Assembly (NCBI GenBank): GCA_033557835.1 | Contig: JAWQRO010000008.1 | Coordinates: forward strand, 1-64,000 | From: Helochares maculicollis | Lineage: Eukaryota; Arthropoda; Insecta; Coleoptera; Hydrophilidae | DNA: 64,000 nucleotides | Direction of reading: 5' to 3' | Shown: positions 11,341-23,900 of the stretch, piece after piece | Position numbering within the stretch: position 1 is the stretch's first letter | Layout of the letters: every line of letters starts with the position of its first letter | Notes under the pieces: model-generated | The model's input: the letters and a program-made list of their open reading frames with translations, nothing else | Databases searched by the model: none | What the model was told of the DNA's origin: nothing | Made by a program: the position numbers and the translations under genes

Positions 11341-12850
11341 AGTTATCTTCTTACAAAATGAGTCCGAAAAATGTGAAATACGGTTCTATTTGGACAAACC
11401 AACTGACACCCAAAAAGTTGGGACCTTTGCAAAGAAATTGACATGTATAGATCGTGACGAATATCAAGTTGAACATTGATTTAGTTATAAAATTATTAAT
11501 TTTTTTAGCAGTATTTACTACGTTATCGCAACTGTTAGTGTGTAGAAAATGTTACTAGGACATGCAGTTTGCAGAATCTGGCACGCGTGGTTTTGGATTT
11601 ATACGTATAGCTGTATGTAAGAATTGTTAAAGTGTACCAATCCTAGCTCTATTTCGATTGAAAAAGCATATGAAATAAACTGTAGAATTCCCGCAATGCG
11701 ACTCTTGGACGTGGGTTTGAATGACATCACAAAGTGTTTTTTGCTCATGTATTAAGTACGACCCGTATTTCAATCAAAATACAATAGTCAAGTAATTGCA
11801 GTTAGAGCAGAAGTTTGCCAAATTAGTATGAAAGCTGCTGTTCAAAAAAAAAAGAACAACAGTGAGTAAAACGGTCAAAAACATGACATTACAGTATCTG
11901 GCGATAGTTTTTGGAAACGTGGATTTTCATCACTTTTTGGTTTTGCTTCATTTATTGGTTGGTTTACTGGGTAAGTTGTTGATGTGTTAGCAAAGTCTAG
12001 AAAAAGCTTGTGAATTTTTGTCGAAGAAAAGTGACACTGGTGAATACAAAGAGGATCAGAAAGTCATAACGCCGACTGTCCATCTAGTAACGAGGGCTCA
12101 GCAAAAATAATGGAAGTGGATGCTGTGATAGAAGTGTTACAAAGCTCCCAATCTCTGCATGGTATAATATGTAGAAATTATGTGGGAGATGGTGACCCAA
12201 CACATTCTAAAGTCTATTGAATGTATAGCCTTACAAGAACGTTGCGGAAATCAGACTGGCATATTTATTGATGATTTGTATAAATACGATGGGCTAGAAA
12301 TTCGAAGAAATTCAAACTCTATTGGGTCAAAAACTATCGACTGACCAAAAACCAAAACATGGCAAGTGTCCTGTCAGAAGTGGATCTTGCTATAAGTGGC
12401 ATATGGCACAGGCTATGGGAGATAAAAATTCCAGATACACAAAGCACCAGTCTCTAAAGAAGTTTACGAAGCTATCACTCCAGCATTACAATGATCTGTC
12501 TAGATGTCTCGACGGATTTACGCAAAACTCAAATGGATGTTTCAACGCAACAGTATGGTCTCTGACACTTAAATAAATCTCCATTGGAAAACACGTACTT
12601 GATACTGCAGTGTATATTACAGTGTACAATAATGGCTTGTCAAGTATAATTCACCTAGTGCAAAATTTGGGAATGAAAATTGGCCCAAACTGTTACAATT
12701 TCTGTGTAGAAGCCGACGAGCACCGCATAAATCTTTCGGAGCGATCACTCACCGATTCTGCAAAAAAGGTTCAACTGTTCTTAAAACTGCACAGTAAGTA
12801 TCGCAGAATAACGGTAAATTGAATTTTTGAAAGATATAGGTAGATATATC
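11341..12850 (+). pseudogene. Mutator-like (MULE) transposase relic, copy 1
   Basis: This is a broken DDE transposase of the animal Mutator-like group. Pieces appear in the expected order but in shifting frames. EINCRIPAMRLLDVGLN (about 11670-11720) is the N-terminal domain. SGDSFWKRGFSSLFG (about 11900-11945) carries the first catalytic Asp. CPSSNEGSAKIMEVDAVIE (about 12077-12133) is followed by YVGDGDPTHSK (about 12180-12212), the second acidic motif. MGDKNSRYTKHQSL (about 12415-12456) is followed by RCLDGFTQNSNGCFN (about 12501-12545), where the family's Asn-Glu-Ser/Cys-Phe-Asn motif has Gly in place of Glu. The last piece is NNGLSSII then YNFCVEADEHRINLSERS (12628-12750). Stops occur after SKVY and after TLK, and a frameshift lies near 12455. 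No terminal inverted repeats were found, so both ends are approximate. Family placement rests on remembered motifs, not a search. Confidence 0.82.
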
Positions 12851-14880
12851 ATTTTAAATTTGAATATTTTTTTTACATACTTCCATGTACTCCTAGTTGT
12901 CCCTGAAATAATAAAACCGATTTCTTTTTCCAGCTTCTCAAAATAAATTATCAAAACAATGCCTGTTTTTATTACTCTAATGCAGTGTTACTCCTTGCGA
13001 GTATGAAATCAATCAACAGCTGAGATGTAGATACATTGTTTATAACGGCCATAAAAGTAATCACGAAAAGAATGACTTCAGCGACGGTTCATTTTCTATT
13101 ATAATTTTCGTTTTATGCGAATTTTATTGAAAACAATTACCGTACCCTCGTAACCTTTGAAGCGATTTAGAAGCGATTATCCTCCTTGTTTATATAAGTC
13201 GCGTTTACGTCCAGCGCAATTATTAATTTAATATCGGGTTTCTGGCGGATGTTCTGAAACGCGGATGTGGAGCTCACACACATACACACAATTAATTCCC
13301 TCAGTGTTTAACATTCGACTTCATTCCTCTAGTGACCTTTCAGCCTGGATTGCCCGAGTATTACGTCCCCTAAAATTTCGATATAAGGGGATTGTTGGGT
13401 TAGGTATACCGTCGGCTGCTGAGGTTTCTATCCTTTCATTTAGACCAGGGTAGGGTAGGACAAGAGAGGACAGTGAGAGAGTGCCCAGGTTAAAATCAGG
13501 TGTCGTTCCCTACAGCTGCGCCTCTGCTTACAGGCGATTTGCATGGACGATCAGCGTCATCTGGGTGGTACAGTAACATTGTATTGTTGATACAGGTCCC
13601 TGTTACGCCGGCATTATACTGCCAGGATGTTGTTATTCGAATGTCTAACCATGAACATTATTAATTACACCTATATACACAGGAAAGCAGGAATAAACAT
13701 ACAGAACATCTGACTATGACTACTATGTGTATTAATTTTCAGTTACGAGCGTGATATAGTACGTTATTTATACTCTGCGTATGCAAGAACACATAAACAT
13801 ATATATTTTGTACGTTAAATTACCCCTTTTGCCAAGACTCCAGCGAGCGTCCTCTGTGCCTACGCCGAGCCTTCCCTTAGCGCTCTTCGAGCTCCGATAA
13901 ACCTTACTCAAGTCTTCTCGCTTTCCAAAAACATTTTTACAACGTTCCCCTAGTTTCCCCCGTGATTTTCATGAGTCACAATTGCGTCAACGTGGCGTCC
14001 TTGCCAAGATTCTTCCGCCACTATCGCTTCTCTAAACGCGCCCTCATATGACTATATGAATCATCAAAATGAAAATTTCATTGGTTTAATTTATAGCACG
14101 CTCACTGAAGGCGATGTGCTGTAAGCTATCCATATCAGAGAGAATAACATCGCTTTCTTGACAGTGCAAAATCATTCGTAAAACTACCCGCTTTCGCAAA
14201 CATACGATGCTCTTGTAAATAAAGTCGAATAATTCATACTACATCTCCAGTTTAGCGCTTAATATCAGTAATGATGAACAGTCGAGATTATTTACTGTTT
14301 ACGATGTCACCGCGCTAAAATGAAACTTTCTGTTTTGATGCTTTACGTGGAGATGATTTCCGGCATTCTGCGGATTCATCGCGTATATAAATTCTAGCCT
14401 GTATAAAATAATTGTAGCCATTTTCAATTAGAATTGTATGCAATATGTCACCAATTAATTTCTTGCTAATTTATCGCGCAGAATTAGTCTCCATACATTA
14501 CAGTTAGATGTTGAGATTATTTGAGCTATATGGTTTTGAAAGATTAATGACCGCGGCATTAATTGGTTGGTTCAAAACACAGAGCCTGGCGTGCTTTTTT
14601 CTCTAGTGTTGGTGGTTTGTTTCAAATTAGACAGACCCTTCTACAACCCAATCTTCGATAGGCTGAGCAATTTGGAAATTGGCATTCAGTAACGTTGGGG
14701 AACCTTGAAATGTCATGGAATTACGTGTCCCAAAAGAAACTTCTTAAAATGTATTTACTCTGATACTCCAAAAATGAAGTAAAATTTTTAAAATTGTATG
14801 AGATGAAACAATACCTGCTTACCATTTAAAATCTTCCAAGGTATTTCTGCAAATATCACTAGTCTGATATTAAAATAGTC
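12851..14880. other. Intronic DNA with a C-rich island at 13.85-14.04 kb
   Basis: No gene recognised. A short CA-type repeat lies near 13274-13290. The stretch 13838-14040 is unusually rich in C and repeats TTGCCAAGA (13837 and 14002); it also contains TGAGTCAC near 13973. The frame at 13265-13453 shows no protein similarity I recognise. Confidence 0.45.
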
Positions 14881-15480
14881 ATGAGTCGAAAACACTTATG
14901 CTTGCACTTTCTCTATCCCTTGTGGAGTTGGGATGCAATAAATACGTTTATAAATTAAAATATTACAATTAGCTGTCGGTTCGCTCATTTATTATGTCTT
15001 CTATTTACATTGAAGCTTTTACATTTCTTAATGCATTCACACTCAGCGAGTGAACGAAACTTATTTAACTCTTACTGTGCTCCCACTACATATATTCGGT
15101 ACCATTAAGTTTGTTAGAGATACGTAAGTGCAGCTGAGTGCAGTTGAATTTTATATCTACAGGACAAAAAGACCGTAAGGTTTATTTTGAGCTGTTCCTA
15201 TTCTTTTACGCAATTGCAATCAGCGAGAGATGAGCGTATGAAAGCCAAGTAAGCGAAGCTTATTTGATTCAAGAATAGTTACTTCTTACATTGTTTCTGA
15301 GATTTATCTCGAAGTGGTTCTATTACAATAGATGGTAATTTAGGATTCAAGGCGTAGCTATTAAGTTAGATGATGCTGGATGCTTATTTCAAAATTATTT
15401 AATAGATTTTAATTATTGCATCGAATTTCTTTGATTTTGTTGATGGGATGTTGATTTCACTTTTGATAGAATGCAAATTT
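14881..15480. repeat. Copy of the GCGAAGC dispersed repeat
   Basis: A reverse-type motif (CTTGCACTTTCTCTATCCCTTG, about 14900-14922, diverged) is followed about 120 bases later by a forward-type motif, CACTCAGCGAGTGAACGAAAC (about 15040-15060). Another forward copy, CGAGAGATGAGCGTATG then AAGTAAGCGAAGCTTATTTG, is at 15224-15266. The reverse-forward spacing matches the array at 47.6-49.4 kb. There is no coding content. Confidence 0.6.
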
Positions 15481-16199
15481 TATCTAAGAACTTATCTTCA
15501 ATAATTTGTCAGATAGTTTCATAACAGATTTTATTATAAGTTCTAGGGTTATAAGTCTCAAAATGAATATACCATCGAGTGTGTGTTTCTTTTTGGAACA
15601 AGTTTGCAGGTGGCTTCTAAAAATTAGTAGTTTATTTAGTGTAAAAATCTCATTATGTATTATTTTTTCAATTGTAATAGATGATTTAAGACGAAAATGT
15701 ATATTTTAGTGTCACCAGAAAAATGTGGATATGGTTTGTATATCTAAAATAAAAAGAAAGTCTTTCTCAAGCTTTTGAGTGATTTAAACGCGGCGAGCTT
15801 ATGAGATTTGCCATAAAGAGCCAAGTTTACAAAGACAACTATTTAAATCTTTCAAAAAAGTCAGATAAGAATATATCAAAATAAGTTAATTGGGCAATTG
15901 AGCAAAGCAAAATAACACTCATGTTTACGCTGGTTTTCAGTCTTGCGCGTCGTGAGACCTTAATTTCAACTCGATTGTGATAAAAAATGAGCGCAGGGCG
16001 AAAAAACGCGGGTAGATATTTTTCCCGGGCATCATGAGGTATAAAGCTTAAGGTGTATTTATAAAAAGAAATTAAATTAAAATAACAGCAACCGCTTAAG
16101 TCGACGTGAAAAAACATCCCCCAAGGATATTTTCAAACATAATAGCATAAAAAGATTAGGTGCTGGCTTTTTCCACGACGTTTGCGGTTTTTCACATTT
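15481..16199. other. AT-rich intronic DNA, nothing recognised
   Basis: Short open frames on both strands, none similar to a known protein. No repeat or RNA gene seen. Confidence 0.5.
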
Positions 16200-16520
16200 G
16201 TTTATTTTCCACAGTCCAAGTTTGTGCGAGAGTACATAGTGAGTGAGATGGACTCGCGATAGACCAGTTAGAAGAGAGACGGGGCAAGAGCTCAAAACGG
16301 AAAAGTAGTGAAAGGACGTGGCAAAGAGAATGGAAGTAAAGAGCTGAAAGAGAACGAAATAGTGGAATAGTCCTAAGCTGAGTAACAAAGAGGGCAAAGC
16401 GGTAGAACTCGAAAGTCTAAGTGAGATGGAGCTGAATAGATTGGAGGAGAGGCGGTGAAAGATTCAAATATAGCGCGTGGTTGAAGAGAAAGAGAGAGTA
16501 AGAGGAAGCCTGTTCCACTC
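16200..16520. repeat. Purine-biased tract (plus strand)
   Basis: The plus strand is strongly enriched in A and G for about 300 bases, with many GAGAGA, AAGAG and GTGAG words but no simple period. On the minus strand, the transcribed sense strand of the Musashi gene, it reads as a C/T-rich tract. The minus-strand open frame at 16077-16397 is a product of this bias (Leu/Ser/Phe-rich) and is not taken as a gene. Confidence 0.7.
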
Positions 16521-18699
16521 TGAGAACGCGCAAGCTTAACAACAGACAACCAAGTTTTAATTAATATAATTTTTGTAGGGCCGCTGGAAGTTGAATGAAT
16601 TTTTGAGGATCAGCCCAGCGCACCATAATTCTTTTCGTTCTGTGAGGAAAGTTAAAGTTGAGGAGTTGCCGCGCGCTATCTTTTCCATTTGAATATTCCC
16701 AGACCCTCGCACTCTCCGACTGAGAAGCTCTCATACATGACTTTCTAGTTTGCTTACTTCTAAACTTTAGCTGGAGTTTGATGCTAAAGTTGGTGTGTTT
16801 TTGAGACTCTAGGATTCAATTACGAAAACAGTTGCTCACCAGGATTGTTACTTCCGCGTCATGTTTATGTAAAGCCTACTATCCAAATGAAATGCATTAA
16901 GATATGCGGCTGGATGTTGCTTCTAATCCGGAATTTAAAGCACACATGTACCGACAACCTTATATAACTTGGTCATGAATACTGCAATGGTGTTACAGAG
17001 TTGCATATCTGGATTATTTCTGAAGATACGTGCGTACAGGGTAAATTGCTTCCTTCCATTTACACACGTAACGACGTATAAAAATATTAAGTCATCAAAA
17101 CAAGAGATATTTAAAAATGGCAACGGAATATTGAGATTTAAGCTGTTGCATATATTTCAAAAAGCTAACGGCCTCCAATCTTCTGCGAATATAGTGATAG
17201 TAGAATAGGGAGAAATACGAAACAAAATTACTAATATATTTATTCTGTATCGCCACAAAAGGCCTTATAAATATATTTATTCGAATACAAACATATCTTT
17301 TATGTGTTATCAACTGCTAAATTTGTATTGATAAAAGTGCTTGGGGTTCGGAGACGGGAAATAGTATTGATTCTATGTAGTGGCATTATCTCTTTTCCTG
17401 TATACGGGAGTTGAGTAAGAAAAACAGAAAGAGTAAAACTTTATCTGGTCAAAATCTAGTCGGCAAAGCAAATCTGTTATCGAAGAAGGGAACTCTCATA
17501 AATAGAGGGTGTCTTTATTTTCCTTCGGCTGCTTGTGGATGTTATTGTGGCGACACTGTCGCCGATAAAACGCTGTTTTTCGCACAGAAATCAACGCCGC
17601 AGAGGGCAATAATGATGAAGAATTACAATGGTAAATCGCCTTTAATGACTTTTGTAGCGGAAATGGCACTTATAAAAATATCTGCTAAGCTCTATTGGAA
17701 ATTGTTCAATTCCCTGAGAAAACAGAACTGAAACGAAATGCGATAGAGCAGGAAAGTAAAAGCATATGAAAACCGAGTAGTTTTAAATTAGCTAGGCCTC
17801 TGTGAGTGATTCGACTACAAAATATCACGACTAACAGTCCAAGAATTCTGTAATGAAATATCTAAATTAATAGATTTCAAACTAAATTTGAAATGAAATA
17901 TTGTTAGCATGGAAAATCTATACTGCAAAATATCAGATTATAAAATCAAAATTACAAGCCTTAACGTTAGATATCAATGATTTGCGTTTACTTCTAAGCA
18001 TATCTCTTAAATCTTGAAAGAATATAAAACGCAAAAGGCCCCTATCCTAAACTTAATTTACTGAGTGAGCGCTGCCGTGATGTTTAAAATAAGTAAAAAT
18101 GGTTTCTTAAGTCGTCTCTAGATGCACGCTTGTAAGACATTTGCATTTCCAGTTTCCTTATTTTCAAAAAACTACTTGTTATTTTCAATATTTGAAGCAC
18201 TACAATTTTTAATATTTATAATACTTTTGTATCTTTTTTGTTTCAAGATTTACTTGATATTTAAAAACAGCAAAAATAGCACTTCTGGCCTTAAGATCAT
18301 ATTGAAATTTTGTATTTATTAATTTTAAGTTATATTTAAGATACGTATAAAATTTTAATTTCAAAAGTCGACGAATGGAGAGTTAAGAGGGGATTCTCAA
18401 AATGTTCGCCAAAATATAAAGCTCGACTTTTTTATGATCCGAAGAAGGTTTTCCTATTGCACTTGGAATAGTAATACGGGAATGTATCAAAAATTTTGAT
18501 ATTGACAATAGCTGGAAAACAGTAAATTATATAAACAAAATAAAAAGATTAAACATAATGCGTATAATTAATACTAATTAGACTACTATGGAATTTTATT
18601 TATAAATTTCGTAGCGTTCTTAATGACAAATGTTAAAAAAATCAATACTTTTTCTGGGAATACTAATTCTTTCAAGAAGTGCCTCAAACAAGTGCTTCT
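16521..18699. other. Intronic DNA, nothing recognised
   Basis: No protein similarity in any frame, including the 106-residue plus frame at 17411-17731. A small perfect palindrome GGCGAC-ACT-GTCGCC lies at about 17549-17563. A phrase GAATAGTAATACGG (about 18466) recurs at about 23626, a possible short dispersed repeat. Confidence 0.5.
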
Positions 18700-20032
18700 T
18701 TATTTATAAAGTTATGTTTTTGCATATACATGACTAGTCCGTTGTTCTCTTTGCGTTTGGCTGTTGCTGATATGACAAATAACAACGAAAATTTCTATGA
18801 TATTTATGGCGCATAGAAGATCAAAAATTCCAGGAAAACGTAGCTAACAGCACTTTGTAAAGTTTCTTGAACAGCATTTGCATATCTTTAAAAAGCTGCT
18901 TAAAAGCGAAATTACTGCTATTTAAGTACACTGATTTTTTTGTATGTCACGATTTTATGTTTTTTTCAGATGGAAGGGAAACAAGAGCAAGCGATTTGTT
19001 TCAACTTCTGTGTGAAGTTGGTGAAAAATTTTGCCGAAATCAAACAGTTTTTGGGGATAAGCATTTGAGTAGTTTCAAGTGCCACGAATTGTCCAAGAGG
19101 TTCAATGAATGGCGCATATCAACAGAAGGCGATCCTCGTCCAGGACGAACATCATTTTCATCTGAGGACATTATAATGGCCCAAGTGAACCTCGTTCTTT
19201 CAATTCGCTATAACTGTTTGGGAAATGGCAGAGGAATGCAATCTTGAATTAGTTATATGCCAAGAAATTTTAATAGAGACATGCGTCGTGTTGTGGAAAA
19301 GTTTGGCCCAAAGTTGAAGATCGAAGATCAGAAACAACGCATATATCGAGTTTGTGAAGAACTTCTTGAACAGGCAAATGACGATTAACGCTACTAGAAA
19401 CCATCACTACTGGCGATGAAACATGAGAGTATGGATACGACGTAGAGACAAAGGCCCAATCAACAAAATGGAAGATTCGCACTTTCATGCAACTTAACAA
19501 AGCTCGCCAAGTGGAATCCAACTTGAAAGCCATGCTTACTGATTTCTTTAATTGGAAGAACGTTGCTCACTACGAATTTTTTCTACGACATGAGAAAATT
19601 AATTTTTTTCGTTACTTTGAGCTAATGAGATGAAGCTGTGAGAAATAAAGAGGCCTGATCTTTGAGAAGTAGGGTGTAGGTATTGCACTACGACAAGGCC
19701 CCTGTCCATTCCTGCTTTTACGCGACATTTGCATCAAAAATATAATGATATTTACACCCCAGAGTCTCTACTCAACTGATAAGGGTTCAGTAAAAATTTT
19801 TTGTTTCCAAAAAGAGAGATCTTATGAGGATGAAGCAATGACAAAATCGCTGCATAAACTGAAGAGCATTTAAGAAGAATACTGTTATAGGGTTTTAACA
19901 CAGTGAAAGCAGCGCTAAGAAAATTGTATATATACTTTGAAGGGGATTTATTTTGTAATGTTGATCTATTGCCAATACATGTATATAAATAAAGTTTTGC
20001 AAAGTTTTAATCATTTTTGATCGGACCTACCC
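18700..20032 (+). pseudogene. mariner-type transposase relic (DD34D family)
   Basis: This is a decayed IS630-Tc1-mariner element. A probable start ATG is at 18970, followed by a helix-turn-helix-type N-terminus with a frameshift near 19050. Then come GDKHLSS, ELSKRFNEWR and EGDPRPGRTS (about 19055-19155), the mariner linker. VVEKFGPKLKIEDQ and VCEELLEQANDD follow (19290-19385). TTGDET holds the first catalytic Asp (codon 19415-19417); its usual Trp is a TGA stop (19424). YGYDVETKAQSTKWK comes next. HYDKAPVHS holds the second Asp (19692-19694), and TPQSLYSTD the third (19778-19780). The first two Asp are 92 codons apart, as in intact mariners, but the last two are only 28-29 apart, implying a small deletion. 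YFEGD (about 19936-19950) matches the family C-terminus. The 3' end near 20030 ends in a plausible inverted repeat (GATCGGACCTAC); the 5' partner was not found, so the start is approximate. Confidence 0.88.
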
Positions 20033-20860
20033 ACATTGTTTGTAGAAAGAACGAAAAGGCTCTAAGCTGTTAATTATTATGTTAATTCGAAGAGAGTCTG
20101 AAAGCTAAACGGAAAAAGTTATTTCTTAGTGTCAGAGAATTGAGTGGAGCTTAATACATAATCATATATTATGATGAGATTATCTTGAAATTTGTGTACT
20201 CTGATTTTCTATTTCTAGAGTATATTAAAAAATTAAAAGAAGGGCAACGGTTTCATAACTAAAATACCAGACTTATAAAAAGTGCTTCCAACAAAAAATA
20301 TTTATATGATTAACCTAAACTCATAATACTGTATATACTTAGCACTATCGCAAATAAATAGCGCATATACAACATACCTGCAACTTCAATTAGAATTATA
20401 ATATAAAAACAAATGTTAACTTTACAGGATATTTCTTGATGTTACTCCACTGCTTAGCTCTAAACATCTAACACACAACTTTTCACCGTGCGCCAATTGC
20501 GTAGGAATAGGAAATTTCAATGTAAAACACATAATATGAACGTAAAAAGAGAATACTCAAATACGAGAGAATAAAGAGTCGTTTTTCTCCATATTCTATG
20601 CGCTAGTGTAAAACAATTTAAATATTTAGTAAGCATGCAGCTAGTCTGTCAGTTAGAGAAGGTAAAAAGGCCAAAGAAAATAGTCGAGTAAATAAATTGC
20701 TCCATGGCAATTTAATGAATTTGTACCCTGAGGTATAAATATGAGTTTATGCATGTAGTTAATTATTTGGAAACAGCTTTTCGTGTTTCTCTCAGTTCAG
20801 CTTGTTTGTTTTTATGTTGAACATCTCGTGCGACACCTCTGCTTTCAACTGGAGGCAGGA
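20033..20860. other. AT-rich intronic DNA, nothing recognised
   Basis: No coding similarity, clear repeat or RNA gene was seen. Confidence 0.5.
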
Positions 20861-20866
20861 CAATAT

Positions 20867-20909
20867 CCAGCGGAACATCCCTGGAGGTGAAAGGATGTCC
20901 GAGCGCTGG
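20867..20909. repeat. Imperfect GC-rich hairpin
   Basis: CCAGCGGAACATCC (20867-20880) pairs with GGATGTCCGAGCGCTGG (20893-20909) apart from a three-base bulge and a single mismatch. The 12-base loop is CTGGAGGTGAAA. The structure could form in RNA from either strand. No function can be assigned. Confidence 0.6.
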
Positions 20910-23900
20910 GAAGTAAAACAGAAAATTTAACTTCTCATGTAAGTCACGTTAATTAATTTTTAAAACGTAATGAAGGCTTGCTTGCCATGGCCATGTGGTG
21001 ACCTACATTAATTTTAATATTCGTTGATGTAAGGGTTACATTATTTATTAATAATGTATGTAGGTTTTCGTGGTAGTAGGTTTATGAGTTCACTTTTAGA
21101 ATTTCATTACGGAAACGCTCATTTCGATTGATAAAATCATTCGTTGTAGTTTTCAATTTACTTAGTTCATTTCCCTCTTGAAGAGTTATTCAACGAGGTG
21201 TTATTCTCAACAAACTGAAAATATCATAGCAATTTGCAGACAGTGCAAGTAAAAATTTCTATGCATTGAAAAATGACCTCACAAAGGCCCCCAGCTGTCC
21301 AAGAGCCGGGTGAATTTTTCACAGCGTCCATTAAATTAGAGAATGTATATTGTATCTTCAGTAGTTTCTTTGTCGCATCAAATATTAATTTTATTGACAC
21401 CGTAAATAAACAATGGTATATCTGCAACAATAAATTCTTTTAAACCCCAACAAATTCCAATTTCAGCTGCTCTCCTTTTTGATTATTTATCAATTGTGAT
21501 CCCTCAGCAGTTCACAATGCGGACTTGGGAAAGCAGAGCTTCGCCGAAACGAAAATAAACTCGAGAAATTACGCGCTGGATGCCGATTTTATTAAAAAAA
21601 CTCCGTGTAATTTTATTATTAAAACAGCAAAAAAGAGCTTAATTTGAGTGGTTAATAATTTCGCTCAAAGCGCTGATTTCCTTCGGCGGCATTCCGGGCC
21701 TTGACATTTATTCAACAATAAATTTTAATCAACGCTTTATATTTATAAATAGCGGATAATACATCATTATTTGTCGGTGGCCAGAGTATTTTAACTCATT
21801 AATTTCAGTTAGGAATGGCAGAACAACTGGTTTAATATTAAATAATCCACCAAGAGTATTATGTAGAAGTGAAATTTAATTCGGTTGCAGAAGCTGAAGT
21901 AGATGAAATTATTTAGTGAAGTGGAGTGGCGGCGGCTTTGCGGTTTTTCTGCGAGGTGCGTTCGAATAACTTTTGTTTTTCATTTTCGTTTGGTAATTTG
22001 ACTTCATAAGCTTCAGTAATTTGATCAGTGAGGAACAGAACTAGCGCCATTTGCAGGCGGTCCCGGCAGGAAAGCAGGCCGGGTAATCGCGCAAGAAATG
22101 CAATTAGATCGACTACAAATAAAATATCCTTATCTAAAACCTCGGTACTGGGTCGATGGGGAAAAAGGGAACATCGACATAGTGCAGTGCACCAATCAAT
22201 TTAGGAGACTGCGGCGTAGACAGTTGTGTGAAATTGAAGTTCTGCACAAGTTCTGGTGGAAGAGAGAAGCAGAATGGGCAGGTTAATGGATTTAGCTATT
22301 TACTTGCTCTGAGTGTATTTCCAGCAAATTTCTATGCTGAATTAGCATTTTCTCGAGTAGTGTTTCTAACGGCTTGGAGCTAAGTATACACGATTTATAA
22401 TTGACCATTGGACTGCGCTTCGTAGAGTGTCTTAAAGTGCAATATTTTTGAAATTCCTGCTAAGTTTTTTAGCATCGAAACTTGTAAATCTTTGTATATA
22501 TACATGTAGAACAACACTCATATTAATAAGCAGCTCAATTGCACAATAAATTTAATGAAATGTGGCAGTGAGTTAATCCTGGGAAATCCTGTTAAAAGTA
22601 TGAGAAAATATAAGAAATGACAGTTTAAAAACTATCTTGAGGATAAATTATGAAAATTTCAAGAAATAATCCTGAATCAGAGCAATTTAAAGAAGCAAAT
22701 CAGACTTAAGTCGAAAGATGAATAATAAGAAAGATCGCTAATACAACTATCTGATGAAAAATCGTGACAAACTCAGGCAAAGCGTTTTGAAAAAGTCAAA
22801 AATAAATTCTATAATTGTCCATGATTATAAAACCTCAATACTCAGGCTTTTCAAAAATTCACAAATCACAGTTTTGAAAATCGTAATACTTAACACTCTT
22901 TTGAATTGTTTAAGGTATGAAACTGTGGTCAAAGGTTGAAAATTCTTACAATTAAGCAAAAGAATGTAACTTAGGGAAATCTGGGAGAGTAATGAAAACT
23001 GTAAATCATCAAAAGTAAGTGTAAGTATCTCTACGTCTTCTACTCTTTCAGTGATAAAATGGAAAAAAATTCTAAGCCAGCATATAAAAATCTTGTGAGT
23101 TTATACTCAATTTCTTTGAAATATTTAGTAGATAAACTAATATAAAAGAAAATAATGCTCACGTGTTAATTCGAAAAATGCGTTGGCGATAAACTGACTT
23201 AAATTAATTCCGGGCACTTCCGTGAAATATTTACAGGATTAACTCGAACATTTAATCAAACAATTAATCGTAGTAAGCAGATATCAGAATACTCAATTTG
23301 ATTGAAATAAACAAATTTCGCACTTAAAACTTTATAAGAATTGATAAATTTAGTGTCTTAAATAGATTTAAAAAAACTCTTGGAAATAAAAGTTGTCATT
23401 TTCTAATTGTAAACATTAAAAATGCTCGAATCTTGCAGATTAATATAAATACCTTCAAGTCCTTGCTGGTTGTTCAAGGAAGTTGATATTAAAAGGTCTG
23501 ATGATTTTCAAAAATTATTGAAGAGGCAAACTGTAACTACAATCTAAATTGAACTGACTTATCCGATTCTCATAGCCCTCCTTTCATATATAGATTAAAG
23601 AGTGTAGAGGGGCGAAGGGGCACCGAATAGTAATACGGAAATGCTAAAATCTTCAGGAATTTTATATATTTATTATACTGTTGTAACAGTTGTAACAAAA
23701 GACATTGGTTTTTTTAGTAACGTGAAACTTTTAGTGCAATTTTCATGAGTGAGGGGCCAACGGAAATTGCAATTAAGCACGATTGGTAATTATTTACTAA
23801 TTTTGCGAGAATGCTTAATCCAAAAAAGACTATTCAATGATATCTGATATTCACTTTCCTGACAAGCAAGTTGTCGTAACTTTGTTTGATTCTCTACTTT

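Noticed and set aside
17411..17731. 106-residue plus-strand open frame
   Set aside because: No similarity to known proteins, and the start has no supporting context.
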